From Lingula anatina (lineage: Eukaryota > Brachiopoda > Lingulata > Lingulida > Lingulidae): DNA of 64,000 bases. The position numbers were made by a program, and so were the translations under genes. How positions within the stretch are numbered: position 1 is the first letter of the stretch; every line of letters starts with the position of its first letter. The notes beneath the pieces are model-generated. The model was not told the DNA's origin. It saw nothing but the letters and a program-made list of their open reading frames with translations, and made no database searches. The stretch lies in the NCBI RefSeq assembly GCF_001039355.2, contig NW_019774069.1, positions 969,601 through 1,033,600 of the forward strand. Reading direction: 5' to 3'. Of this stretch, positions 48,282 to 61,945 are shown piece by piece.

Positions 48282-51200
48282 CTATGACAAGCTGAATTTT
48301 TTCCCAGTGGGCTTTTTCCTCTTTTTCGGATTTTTATTCACTTTACTTTTTTTAGATCTCCCTTCTTTATCTTGATCCTAAAAAGCAAGAAATTAAATTA
48401 TGTGTTTAATGTATACAGCAATAATGGACATGCAGAGATAAAGAGACCCCAAAGAATAGCACTTATGTATCACTTATGTATGTGTTCAGAAGTTATAGTT
48501 AAACTGGTTCATCATCAAGTTATCAAAGTGATGAACCTTTTCATTATCATCCCAAAATACAATAATAAAAGTGAAAAATATGTTAAAAATTATAGTTCTG
48601 TTATGTTTCAAGGCTTATCCCTTTAAAGAGAGGATCATTCACTCAACATCTTGAAACTAGATGGTGTCGATGGGTAGTACATATCCCTGCACTTCCCCAT
48701 AGAGCAGCTCATTCTAGGGACCACTTACCACACATGCACGTACACACGCATGTACTCTCACACACACATCACTGCTTCATCCAAAGGTATTTAAAAATAT
48801 AAATGTAACAAATCTACAATTTTAAAAGAATTTAGAATCAACCAACCCCCAGAGACAGCCCAATCCCTTGATGCACTAAAATTCAAAAGTGCCCATGCAC
48901 ATCCTTGATGATGGATCTTCCAATTCCCATAGTTTCAATTTCCTATCTCTAATGGTCTAGGAGGAGATAGCAGAAATTTCAATGTGAAAAGAATTTAGAA
49001 TCAATCACCCCTAGGGACAGCCCAATCCCCTGTTGCACTAAAATTCCAAAGTGCCCATGCACATCCCTGATGATGGGTAAACTATTCACCAAAGTTTCAG
49101 CTTCCTAACTCTGATGGTCTAGGAGGAGATAGCAGAAATCACAATGTGAAAAGAATTTAGAATCAACCACCCCCGGGGAAAGCCCAACACCCTGTGGCAC
49201 TAAAATTCCAAAGTGCCCATGCACATCCCTGATGATGGGTCTACCAATTCCCAAAGTTTCAACTTCCTACCTGCAATAGTCTAGGAGGAGATAGCGGAAA
49301 TTACTAACACACAGACGCATGGACACACAGACGCACGGACGGGTGGGATAACATGATCCACGACTTTTGTCCCAAAAGTGTGGGGATAAAAATTTTGCAT
49401 TGACACATGCAATGACTGCTTAGGATCTATGCCAAATGCTTGCTATGCTATGCTACACTATACATACTTTTCCTTCTATCATTAATCTTTTCCTCTTGTT
49501 GATTTCCTTCTTTTCTCCAAAATCTTGTTCATCCAATTTCTGCAAGAAAAATAATAACTTTGATTGACTGATGCACTTTGTGTGCTACTATGACTAACCA
49601 ATGAATAACCAATGGAGGGTAAAATCTTGGAAGTAAAAAATGTGACAGTTTTTTGATTATGTGATAAACCTTCAATTTCCAGTAGACCCACTCTTATAAT
49701 CCCCTGCACTTTCAAAGAAATCAGTGAAAACTGGGAGTACGTGTTTCTTCACTGTTTTTCCTCAGCATGCCTAATGTAAACACTTGGCATCGTCTAGTGA
49801 AACAGTATTAAAAGTGGCATTTACATTCTTGTTTATGGTGTATTCAATGCATAGCAAAGAACTCAGTATGCTTTGTTCACACTGACAGCTCACGATGCAT
49901 GATCTAAACTGTCCAAATGTTTTGGACATTCTATAATCTGCATGGCTATTTTCTCAACAAAAGCTACGAAGTATTTCTGGCCTGATTGGAAGATCATCCA
50001 GCAGCTTCCCAAATACCATAAGGTGACTTCACAATGCACTTCGTTTTTTGTCAGAATCTTGAAGGCATTTGTGTTATAAAAGCTACGCAACATTTTGAAT
50101 TAAAATTTGGTACATTTAACCTGTACATGATATTGCACCCATCATAGTTTTTGTACAATGCCCGTTCAAATTTGAAAATTAACCATTTTTGTCCATTTCT
50201 TGAATTATTTCTCTATAGGTATAAATGTCTTACAATCTCAGCCTCTCTCCTGGTCACTGCTACCTCTGTCAAGATTTTCATGACTTCTTTTTCCTGCACC
50301 TTGTACACTACAAGTTTAGTATCTGCAAAAGTAAACAACCAAAGTGAAGTGCGGCCCTTCTACAATATATGTATCAATCTTAAATAGAAAATGTTTTTTA
50401 CTTTTGTTCTATAAAATTTGATGCAAGTTTTTCTTAAATTTAAGCAAGTATAGAGAAAAGCTGAATATGAAGACTTGGCCAGTAAGATGATGTTTAACCA
50501 AGCACATATTTTCACTAGACTAAGTTTGAATGTATGAATGATTTGAAAATTTCTGATGTCTAAAATATCTAATTCAAGCAAGTCTTCAAAAGATTAGTCA
50601 CTACAACAGTTGGGGGAAAAGTGAAGACCACCACTATCCAATACCAGTAGTGTTAACTGTTCCTCTTTGCTCTGTATGGCAAAACTGAACAAGCCAGTCA
50701 AATACTTTCCCAGGCATGATCAATTAAAACAAATGATACCTCACTGCTGAAACTAATATAATTTACAAAGCCCCCCTCCCCCCTCCCTGTATTTTGGTAT
50801 CCCAATGAACAAATAATAACTAATCAAAATTTGGATGAAAGCCAACTGATGACCCAGACACTTGTACATTGAACTTTGAACCCTTAGTAGAGCAACTAGT
50901 TTGGAGATAATAGGCCTGGGAAATTGGAAAAGGCCAAGAATATTTAAAAAGAATATTGAAAAAATATAAACAATTACTGCTTATGTCCATTTTGAACTTG
51001 ACTGGCAGTTTAGGAGAATAATTAATCTTTATGAGGATCAAGGAAAATGAAAACATTGCTTTCAGTTATTGTGGTAGCCTGAAAGGTACATGCCTCCTGT
51101 CCAACTTTGGACCTCCTTCCTTCCAGTCTTTAGCCACAGCTCTAGCAATGTGGGCAGACAGAGATTTAAAAAAAATTAATTAAAAAAAGGGCTTACAAAT

Positions 51201-54200
51201 ACAGGAGAGAGAAATCAAAACAAGAATGAAAAAATATATATACACATATGTGCAAACAGAAGATGGAAAGTAATTAACTATATACATAGTTTAATTCTAA
51301 TCCACTTTTTCAAAAAGATTTTTCCATACAGCCCATTTTTGATCAAATCGTTCCTTTGGACAAAGATGATGGTGATATGTATAGAAACTTATGTCTGCAC
51401 ACAAAAGGATACTCACTAATAAAATCTTCGATTGCATGTACCAACTTGATATCAAATTGTGTAACTAAGGTCATTGACATTCCTCCTCTTCCTACAAAAC
51501 AAGAACAGAATAAAAATCCACAGAAAGTTAATATCTGTCTTTAAAAGATAAAGACTATATGGCAGTGTTGACAGTGGTGAAACCTGGCCCCTATTTCACA
51601 TCATCAGTACGAAATTGCGAAATTTCACCTTCCTGGCTGTTGGAAGGTCAAATTTCTCTAAGCTCATGTGCTCAAGGAACACTTCAACAGTAGGAGGTGG
51701 AATTTTGTACATGACAATTTATGGTGTCTTACGGTCATGAAAGATTACAGACTTAATTTACATAAGACAAAACAGATTTATTCACACTCAATGAGAGCAT
51801 GCTGTAAAAGGTAATTTGTTGATTGTGCCATCAATTAATGTGTTTTAGTTGTTTAACTGAGTTTAGACAGCTCCCAAAGATACTTGAGTTTCTGACCAGG
51901 ATCTAAATTTTTAGACAAATAAAATAAGGTAAGCAGTCTTTCAGATTCTTTGTAAAGCACAACATAACTACCAGAGTCTTAGTAACCTAAGATTTTAGTA
52001 AAAAAAAAAAAAAAAAGATTTTGTACCTGCCCTAGCTGTCCTTCCAACCCTGTGAACATAATCCTTTGGTCTGGTTGGCACATTGTGATTTATAATCAAA
52101 TCAACTGTAGGAATGTCTAAACCTCTGAAAATAAAAGAAAAACTGGCAATATTATTATTTAGTTTTTGAATAATGCTCCACTGTGCTTCAATTTTGCACA
52201 CATCTCAGGGCTCAACAATGAGGATTGACTGACTGCCCTGAATGGGTTTAAGTCCACATATTGTTCACATATTATTTTACAAAAAAAATGCAGCATAATC
52301 TTTACATGATAAGGCATTTATCTACTCGCTTCAATACTGTATCCACTATAACATGCCAATTACCTGCTAGCCACGTCTGTTGCAATCAGAACTTTGACTT
52401 GGTTAGATTTGAACTTGGCTAATGCAGCAAGACGCTGTTTCTGTGGAAGCATGGAGTGAATGGCAACGCATGGGAGACCAAGTTCTCTGCACATCATGGC
52501 TAAGATCTGGCAATACCTAAAAAAAAAAGTTGAAAAAGAAAACACTTTGCTCAGTTGGAGATATGTTAGTAGTAAATTCATTGTTCTGAAGCAATACACA
52601 GGATTTCTGAGGGGCAGCATTTGCTTAATACAATTTAATGGTGGCTGCAGTCCCTAATGCCATTAATACAACCTGAAACAGTAATATTACATAAGCAAAA
52701 TATCATCAGATATGAACAGTTCTTTAAACCTCTCAGCTTCCATATTACAGCAAAGTCATACCCACATATCCTGCCATGTTGTTTTGCAGATCTCAGAAAA
52801 CTTGGCCAGTTGCAGCAAACAACATATGGTCCAAACTCAAGCCAATATTTGTTTTAATAAATAAATTATTCCCAAAGGCCAATATCCTTCAATGGCATCT
52901 GACATTATTGTAGTCTGATTGATAAATGTTACTTTTTCTCTAATTGGCCCAAAAACTGTTCATGATGTTACCTGTCAATATTTATCAGACCTCAAATTCA
53001 TGAATCCATTATCTTTGCCTCTCATATCTAATAATGAAAATGACTTACTTGCAAGTATTTGTGAATATCATAATGGAACTCTTGTCATTTTCTGATGTAT
53101 ATTTGGTTAATATGTGAATAAGATAAGCATCTTTGACATCAGCAGACATGAGAACATAGCGCTGATCTAGCTGTTCAACCGTGATAACTCTGAAATATAC
53201 CATAAACACATTTTAATACATACCAGCTGATACCCATCACATCAATCATTGAACCATGATAATAATTTTTAAAAAAATAAAAGAAAAAACACCACTGAAT
53301 GGGAATCGAACCCAGTCTGCCAAGTTTGGGAGCCAAGGACATTACCACAGACCCGTTACCACTGGGCTATCTGCTGAAGTGTTATTGACAATATATGATA
53401 CCTGTCACATATATGTCGCACATGCCAAAGCTTTACGAAAATTGCAAAAATCTAGAAAATGCTTTCAAAATATACTTTTAACAGTCATTATCAAATTCAA
53501 ACTAGGGCCACTATAATCCCACTACCCTAAGGTAGTTTGGGAGAAAAACGTGAAAAGGAGACTTCGGTTAATCTGCTATTATAATAATAGTCTTATGTCA
53601 ACAATAAATTAAGATAATCATTCAATGAACAAAAGTTCTGTAATCTAAATGGTTAAAAATTTCACTGCATTATTTCTATATTATTTGTACATTTGGGGTA
53701 TAAAGAGGTGTTAAGGAAGCCTCACTTTGCACCTAGCCACCATCTGTGTCATTAATGGTGACATGACATTTTGCTGTGCATAGTTATGAACATATTGTTG
53801 AGAAAAGATTTTGTTCATTAAATAATAACTTCCGTTACGCCATGCTTTACTTGCTTATACAATATGATTTTATATCAACCTTTAGCAAGCCACACCCAAT
53901 GAGGACTACAGCAAAAATTGAATCGTTAGTAATATCTTAAATCTTTTGAAAGTATAATCTAAATATAATGATGATGTACTACTCCTTAAAGAAAAAAAAA
54001 CTGCCCTGTTGAAATCAAGATATCATATTTTTCATAATCTATACATTGACTTATCATTACTTACTCTGATGAGGACTGCCAAGAAAAGGGTTTATTCATG
54101 GCTACCTCTTGTAGTTGTTTGAGAGTTTCTGTGATGGTGGCACTAAAAAGTAATGTCTGACGTTTTTGTGGCAGGGCAGAAAATATTACTTGAAGTTGTT

Positions 54201-55685
54201 CCCCAAAGTCGTCTTCGAGTAGCCTGTCTGCCTCATCTAATACCTAGTTAAGTAGTATAAATAAGTTTCCATTTAACCTGAAAACAGGTTAAGTCAAATA
54301 TCTATGGTTTTACTCCAATGGGTTCACCTGTCTTTTAGCCGACTTCATATTCATAATACTACTTTCATGTTTACCATACATCTAGATGCAAGTAATCTCT
54401 ATACGGAGCATATCATTCAATGGCAACTTACTAAAAATTTTATTTTCTTTAAACTGAATGTTTTGCAGCTTTCCAAATGGTCTGCCAGTCTCCCAGGTGT
54501 TGATATAACAATATGGGGTCTTTCTGTTATATCTAAACCTTGTTGCATCATATCTGCAAGAAAAGCCAGTAACTATAATTACAGAACAAGACAGCAGAAA
54601 AGCCTTTCACAAAAATTGCACATCTTCAAGAAAAATAAACCAATCAGGTTGGTATTTGATCTCAACCTGTATTTTGGTAATAATGATCACTCCTGTAGCT
54701 TTGAAGGCAATAGGTCAACTTTTCACTAATTTACGTGTTATCTGAATTGCATACATGCTGAAAAAAAAAACCTTTTGGAGAAATGGTTCGATCAAGTTAA
54801 TTTCGAACCCGATCTGTATTTTATGAATATTCAGTTATTATACTACAAGTTCATGTGGTCTTTGACAAACTAGTTGTGGATGCGGTCTCATATGTTATAA
54901 AGTGAAATGATCAGTACCAGTTATTTCAACTGGTGTTTGAATACTAAGATTGCTACAAACCTTATGTATTTTTATTTACATGAATGTAGTAAAAGTCTAG
55001 AAACAGATATCTTACCAAGCCCTCCAGTTATTGTGACGACACGGATGCCAATTGGTTTCCCTAGTACCTGGAATTGTTCCGCTATCTGGAAGGCCAATTC
55101 TCTGAAAAAAACATAAATACACTTGTTGCTAGCAAGAATTCCTATAACTCAAATCAAAATATGAACACAACTACAAAAAATTAATTATATTCATATTTCA
55201 CAAGTATCTGTTCAAAAGTTAACTACATGCATCCATTTACCAAGCACAAACCTGTGATAACAAAAAATTAGAACATCAATTGTGTGACAAAACAATCAAT
55301 CAGCATGAACCAACATTTTGACCTAGAAAGCACAGCACTGATATTTACAGTGGCTTTGACTATGTGGTAATCTTGGATCAAAAGCTCATGTCTGATTTAT
55401 TGTCATATCATTATCATATATCTTGATGCAAAAATATTTATGACAACTTGACAAGAATCTTTTTTAAAACATACTTCAGAAAATCACTTAGACAGCACAG
55501 ACCTAAACCAACATAGCCAATTTCTCATGATTACCAAATAAATGGATCACCACCAGATCTATGTAATTCTACATTAGTACAAAATTCATGCATTCACACT
55601 CTTATTTGATGATTTTGCTATCTATGCTGTATTAAATCATGAAAGCAAATGTCTCAAAACACCTCTCATGAGCACCAGTTTGCAC

Positions 55686-55726
<41 letters not shown>

Positions 55727-56271
55727 TCAACCTTGTAGGGGTAATTATAAGAGCAAAAATCCCAAATGGATCTTCGGCTAATTTCTGGAGGATAGGCAAT
55801 GCAAATGCAGCAGTTTTCCCACTTCCAGTTTTGGCACATCCAATACAGTCTTGACCTAAATTAAATAATATTAATCATAAATTACTTGATTTGTAATAAA
55901 ATTTAATACAATGACAATGATTGTTATGAACTAAGGATTGTTTGCGACATGTACGTGACTGTCAAATGTGCATGCAGCCACAGAAGCTGTTCCTTAGCAG
56001 TTTATAATAAGCTGAATGATAGCTGGTTGGCCATAATCCCACTGACTTAACAACAATCAAAAATCCGAGTAAAATCTGTTGAATTAATTTCAAGTGGATA
56101 TGGTAAATTCAGATTCCCAAACTCACCCTTCAATATTGCTGGTATGCAGTTAAATTGGATTGGTGTTGGATTCCCCAGCCCGACAGCCTTACACTGGGTT
56201 GATAACCAAAGGCTAAGTCCAAGATCAGAAAAATTAACATCTCTCGTGTCTCGGTCTGTTGTGTCCGCCAT
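48282..56271 (-). CDS. DDX49: DEAD-box RNA helicase DDX49, twelve exons, apparent frameshift
   Basis: Nucleolar DEAD-box helicase (yeast Dbp8 type) acting in small-subunit rRNA processing. Exons: 56271-56127, 55855-55732, 55101-55016, 54554-54432, 54243-54065, 53189-53049, 52516-52364, 52124-52027, 51491-51417, 50322-50234, 49539-49468, 48377-48282; about 459 aa (human 483). Motifs in order: Q-motif [27 protein letters not shown], Ia PTRELAF, Ib [37 protein letters not shown]-region [37 protein letters not shown]. The C-tail is Lys/Arg-rich. In exon 4 the plus-strand TTT at 54540-54542 is one base too many: frames before (DMMQQ) and after ([12 protein letters not shown]) match the family only if one base is removed. 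Assembly error is likeliest. Exon 2's donor is GTTGAA, next to an (AAT)n repeat. Confidence 0.93.
48828..49299. repeat. Three tandem ~162-bp repeat units in DDX49 last intron
   Basis: Units begin with gaatttagaatcaa at 48828, 48991 and 49153 (spacing 163 and 162) and share 'gcactaaaattc', 'agtgcccatgcacatcc' and 'ggtctaggaggagatagc'. The array ends in a tract of 'cacagacgca(t/c)ggac' motifs near 49307-49340. One and a half units also occur at 47090-47340 in the overlapping contig end. Probably a dispersed satellite-like or transposon-tail repeat. Confidence 0.8.
51650..51745. repeat. Short dispersed repeat shared with 61855-61945
   Basis: 'catgtgctcaaggaac(a/t)cttcaa', a GTAGGA block and 'atggtgt' occur in the same order here and at 61855-61945. 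It is a fragment of an unclassified repeat in a DDX49 intron. Confidence 0.4.
53293..53378 (-). tRNA. tRNA-like sequence, probably pseudogene or SINE head
   Basis: On the minus strand, a good A box (TAGCCCAGTGG, 53369-53359) and a perfect B box (GGTTCGATTCC, 53312-53302) are spaced as in a tRNA, followed by a T run near 53290 that could end RNA polymerase III transcription. The acceptor and anticodon arms do not fold well by eye, so a functional tRNA is unlikely. It lies within an intron of DDX49. Confidence 0.4.
55687..55726 (+). repeat. (AAT)n microsatellite at DDX49 exon 2 donor
   Basis: About 13 AAT units end four bases from the exon 2 donor (GTTGAA on the minus strand). The donor is weak by consensus (GTTGAA in place of GTAAGT), so repeat expansion may have eroded it. 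Confidence 0.9.
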
Positions 56272-59200
56272 GCTTGTTTAAAGGACATAACCTCGAAATC
56301 GACTTTACTTCCGTTATTATCTTTCGGCTCATTTACTGACACCTGTTGTGGAATGGAAAACTGGTTTGATGTTGAATTAGATTTATTGCATTTTGTTTCA
56401 ATTAATGTGCGTTTGGGAGAGTTGAACGTTATGTTGCAGCATTAATTTGAATATAATTATATTTACGTTATGAAGTTCAAGGTCGTTTGAAAACGCGGAT
56501 GCTTGGAACTGCTGCAGGTAAATGAGCTTTGACGCTTCCCGATTTTCTCGAGCATATAAGTTATATATATATATATATTTTTTTTTGTGTACAACTGCAT
56601 TTTTGTATAGCTTTTACTGTTGCTGGTTATTTACACTCAGTAAGCCTTATTTGAAAAACAAAATGATTGAAGTTTAAGAAATTGTTTCATGAATCAACGA
56701 GTAGACTTGCGAAGAGTAAGAGTGTAACAATGTTTAGCATCAGCACTGCAGCACTTGCAATATTTATTGTATAGTAAAGTGATTGGCCTGCTTTTGCTGT
56801 GTATATGACATCGCTTGACCCTTTGCACATAACTAAACGACTGACCAAAGTGTGAGAACTGCCAAGCCATGGTTACATTTACATGTAGGTAGGTATATCA
56901 GAAAAATTTTCAAACTGATCAGAAAATTATAATACTTATATCATCTGAAAGGTAATGCAAAAACCGGATGAAATCACTTGAAATTTTTTTAATATTCCTA
57001 CAAGCAACAAAGATATTGAAGTTTTTTAACTGCAAAAATGCACCAAAAGTGTCCACACTTTTCAGCTTAAAACCTGTCACTACTGACCAGCGGTGATCAC
57101 TCAGCTGTAGCTGCAGCTCAAATTGCTTGTGACCAATTAGGGCAATTATGGCTGTATGTTAATCTAATGACCCGGAAACAAACCCAAATTGGCGACCGCA
57201 CAAGCACATGGCTGGGATGGCTTCCGTGCAGATCAAGTACTATAAATATTGCGCATCAAATAAACTATACTTCGCATGGTTTAATTTTCATGATTTTTTT
57301 ACATAATATTGCAAATTTCATAAACTTTATTCGATATAAATTTTAAAAAACTGAAACCAGTACTTCCCTGACATTTTTGAGCATTTTGTCGAGGCAAAAC
57401 TTCAAACACCCTGAACTGAAACTTCTCAAAGACTGCAACACGGGAAAATCACGTGACCGGATTTTACTCTTTGATTTACAGCTTATTTAGTTAATGGCTT
57501 GTATTAGTTTTTTTACGCGGCGCTAAAAGAGAGATTTAAAAAAGGGGTGCCATAGGCGAGCTGTCAGCAGGCCGACTTCAGTTTTACACTTCACTGCCAC
57601 TGGACAGTTACGACTGTAGCGCCCCTAGCGGATTGTGATATACCTAATGTAGGCAAGGTATGATATTTGATATTTTGTCTCTTTTAAAACACAGTATAAT
57701 GTACACAAGCATAGAAACTACATATCTTGGCTTTTTTTTCATAAAATGTGGGCCAGGTGATATTTCCACGTAATATGGTCCACATAATTTGGGCTAGGTG
57801 ATGAGTTATTGAATGCCCTAGTTTTAGTGTACCAAGGACATATATTCAATATACATCCTTGCTAGTACTTAGCTTTCCAGTGTGAGAATCTGCTTGAGGT
57901 TGGGTGAAAGTTTCCCTGTATACTGCATACATTAAAATATTCCCACAGTCATATTTTCTATGTCTGCATATCCTGCGAAGCTGCTTGAAATGATAAAACC
58001 TCTAAAGTAAAGGTACTTGGTATCAATAGTTTAATCTGAAATAAAGACAATCATTAAATTTAAAAAGGAACAAAACATAAAATCCAAAGACGGAGGGGAT
58101 GAGCAATGGTTTGTGAGTAAGAGAAAATTGCTTTATTCCCCCCCCCCCCCTTGAGGAATATTCATTTTGGCAGGTAAATCCTGTATACAGAGGTAGAGTT
58201 ACTATCTTTTACCTTCATCCATATTGAAGCTATGTATGCGCTGAGAATGTCATTTAAGGAGGCAATGCAATAGTGTTATACAAAACATGGTAAATGTATG
58301 TACATGATGTTGTGCAACAGAATGTAATTCAACAGAATTATACAGATTAAACAACCAGAAATATATCTATATATAGATAAATCTGTTAACTTTTAGCCAT
58401 GAGGTATTGCACTTGCTAACCGAGTTAACTTCACCCTCCTTCATACTTCACAAGATCAGTGACTTATCTTGGTACATGTTTCTTATTGACAAAAATCATT
58501 TTGTGCAGAATCATATATACAAAAGGAAAATTGTGTCACTTATTATTCTCATATTTTATTGGACTAAAATACATGTAACGTATAACAAACAACCTGATTG
58601 GAAAAAAAAAATTTTTTAAATCTTTATTTTGTAATGTTTCATTTTTGCCATATTTCAGGTATGACTAAAAATTCCCATAGGTCTTAGGCTCTGTGCTATT
58701 AACATTCTTTTGATGTCCAATGTGGCATAAAATTAAAAATTTTTGATGATCATGCTGCTAGGCGTTTTATAATATAATATAATATAATATAATATAATAT
58801 AATATAATATAATATAATATAATATAATATAATATTGTGCACAGTCTATGGTATAAGCTACTGGTCAGATACCAATGACGAGTAAAATTGTATGCATACC
58901 AGTAGATTTTTCAGATTGAGTGAATTAAGTGGTCTGACAAGGCCAGTAGATTTTAAAAATAAAATACTAACTTTTTCCCAAAAGGTTTTCAAATGCGTCT
59001 CCATAGGTGAAAGTGCTCCAAAAAGGTTTGGCAAAAACAAGGTCTTGTTATTGTTAGTAATAGTTTGTAATATGGGTAAATGTCCTGTCTGATTGAAATT
59101 TTTATTTGGACCCGTAGATTTTAAGAAACTGGTGTTCCGAATGACCTAGTTTACAGCATATATTGTGTTCATCAAAATTGACCAATTGATATATATTTAG

Positions 59201-61079
59201 TTAACTGTCATCATTTAAGTGGTTCGTTGTTTTCAGACCGTGTTAATGTCACTGCTTCTATCAGTTTTGTCATTGGTATGTCTGTCCATTTGACAACTTA
59301 TAAATGTGCTGCCTTGTTTTTGCTTAGCTTTGAAAGCATGTGGAATGGCATTTGAACTATAGACTGTTCATAGTTGTTTTTTTCTCTTTCTCTCATACAC
59401 AGTGTAACACACACATGCACATTCACACATGCATATGTGTATACACACATACACACACTGCTAATATTACTATTCAGATAAGAAAGGCAAACATGTCACA
59501 CCAATGAACTCATTATAAAAGGCAATTGTCCAGAGGATAACATAATAAAATATTTCAAAATGTCTGCTTTGTTTATAATGGGTTGGGATAAGTGAGGTGT
59601 ACATTTTCTACCTATAAAGAATATAGGAATAAGATTAACTATTTGTGATAAAAATAAAAGACTTCTTGCTATACACAAGCATTTTTAATTGTAAACAAAT
59701 TTTGACTTTTGTAATATTTTTTTTTACTGAAATGACATTATTGCTCATTTACTTTCTGTTCTGTTCTAGTAACAGGTTAAAAGGTTAATTTGGGATGCAT
59801 ATAGTTTATTTAACAGATAAGCTTTGATAAATTTGCTTTAAAATATTGTAACAGTAAGATTTTTTTTTTTTTTTTGGGGGGGGGAATGATTAAATAAGCA
59901 ATGCTTTCAATGGCTGATATTTTTGCAGTCCGTGTTAAGTGATTCAGGAATTCAGGAAAGTTGGTGCTGATATTTAGTGTATTTGATTCTGTGTAATCTG
60001 TTAGAGACAACATGAACTAAACATAATATATATCTAAAGATATGATATATTGGAACGTGATGAGTAAGACATTTTTGTTTTTAACTTACGTGAAGGATAC
60101 TTTCAAATTCATGGAATAAAAAACAAGTTCAACATTTGTGGATATAGATAGTGGTATTTGCATTGTATCCTGTCTATCCTTTTTGATACTTGTGACTACA
60201 TTATAGGTGAGTCTAGGCTAGCTATTAGAAATTACAAATAAGTGATGCTGTGTAAGCAGCTGTATGTTCATTGTTTGTCTCCGAGAAATGAACACAGTTG
60301 TATTCTGTCACCTAGTCCCTATGTGCCAGCAACATGATTGTTTACATAGGCAACAAAAATTAATATTGATCACGATGGTCCAGGTGTGGAGACGATGTGA
60401 ACAGGTACTTTACAATGAAGTGACATCAATTATACTGCTCTACGTGTATGAATATGTATATGTGCTGCCCAGTGAAAGGGCATTTCTTTCAGGGTAGAAT
60501 TAAGCTGATCCTATCAGAATCTTTCATTGCATTTAAAGATGTGAAATAAGAGTGCATGTGTTAACTGAACACATTTTAACACGGTATATCAAGATTGAAT
60601 GTGAGATGGTGCAACACATATCTAGGCTGTTGGTTAAAATGCCCCAGTGACAAGATATAATGATGTGATCATTCTGCACTTTGCGCACTTATCCGTGGCA
60701 AATTCCTACCAAAATAGGCTCTGGGCTAGTCAAAAATGTACAACACTAGTCCATTTTTAGATCCTAATTGTAGCCTCACGTGTCTCTTTTTAATGCTGTC
60801 TTTGCAATTTCAAAGCTTAGTAATTAACTGGTAGTCAATTATATTTGTTAAAACACAATGATGCTTGTGCTTGTTTTGACTGATTGAGGAAAATAATAAG
60901 AGGCATGTATAAAGACTGAATATGTATATATATTATGCATTTCTATAGACTAAAGCAACTTTTGCAGGGATTATATACCTTCTAGAAAGCACTCCCTGCA
61001 ATTGCTGTATGTTTTCTGCAGTCACTTGCAGCAGATGTCATTTTGGAGCTAAGATGCTTGAAATCCATTACATATTTGC
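56272..61079. other. DDX49 upstream intergenic region
   Basis: The first few hundred bases should contain the DDX49 promoter; (AT)n lies at about 56562-56580. Beyond that I see no exon with a family match. Features are a 13-base poly-C run at 58138-58150, the (AATAT)n repeat at 58768-58835 and CA-rich alternating sequence at 59395-59460. Scattered short ORFs look random. Confidence 0.4.
58768..58835. repeat. (AATAT)n pentanucleotide microsatellite
   Basis: About 13 perfect AATAT units in a row. It is the longest short tandem repeat of this period in the window. Confidence 0.95.
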
Positions 61080-61099
61080 TCTTGAATATACTGATTATA

Positions 61100-61700
61100 A
61101 GGCCAAGATAGTTAACTTCAGCTGCTGTACTGCCCCACTAGGCCTGTACCTGCAGAATAGTAGACTCTAGCTGGTCATTGCCATCAGCAAAATTCAAGTC
61201 ATTCAAACACTTCAGTAGCTAGTTATCATCTGGAGCATTGAGGATATGTTACAGCTACTAGTACTGAGTCAAGATCTGCTGTGGTCTTACTCAGGCGAAA
61301 GTATACTAGAGGAATAGAGTTAGAACATTGTCCTTGTACACTCCTTTGGAAACCTCAAAAGGGTGTGAGACGTTTAATTTAACCATTACCACTTTTTTGG
61401 AATATTGTATGGTGCATACCTGTATGAACATGGCTTTTTGTATTCTTTAATGGCGCAATATGGCAATCATAACCTTTCTGTTGATGTAGTCAAATGCCTT
61501 CTTGAAGTCTATTAACATGACTGTAAGCAGCAGTTGGTAATCTTGGAAACTATGCATGGTCTTTCTGAAAATGTGGATCTGCTGAACACAACTTCTTCTA
61601 GGATGGAATTTGGTCTGTTTGTTTCTCCATTTATTGTCCACATAATGTTGTATTCTGCTGAACAGGATTTTGTAATCTTTTGCTGTAATTGATGGGAGAG
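61100..61700 (-). mobile_element. Decayed LINE reverse transcriptase fragment
   Basis: On the minus strand, 61641-61447 translates to a stretch typical of non-LTR reverse transcriptases: RSCVQQIHIFRK, then VMLIDFKKAFDYINRKVM (the IDFKKAFD motif, first catalytic Asp) and ILRH. Further along (about 61190-61150) NDLNFADG resembles the degraded catalytic 'LxFADD' motif, followed by ESTILQVQA. Stops and frame breaks lie between, so it is a dead fragment. The clade cannot be fixed from so little. Confidence 0.75.
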
Positions 61701-61854
61701 ATATTCTTTGCTTACCAGTAGAACTTGTTTATTTTCTTGCAGAACTACATTTTATTAGCAGCTGTTTTGAATAATAGGACATTTTTGGATTAAAGTCAAA
61801 TCACTGTTCTTCAAACATATTGCTTGACAGCAAGTTTTAAGCATGTTTTAAGGT

Positions 61855-61945
61855 TCATGTGCTCAAGGAACTCTTCAAGAAAAGCAGTAGGAAAAAATCC
61901 CTCAAATTTTATAAGACATGACCTTTCATGGTGTTTTTTGTTTGT
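61855..61945. repeat. Short dispersed repeat shared with 51650-51745
   Basis: Partner of the fragment at 51650-51745; see the shared 'catgtgctcaaggaac' block. Confidence 0.4.

Noticed and set aside
53293-53378. Functional tRNA gene
   Set aside because: A and B boxes are good, but acceptor and anticodon stems do not pair by eye, so it is kept only as tRNA-like.
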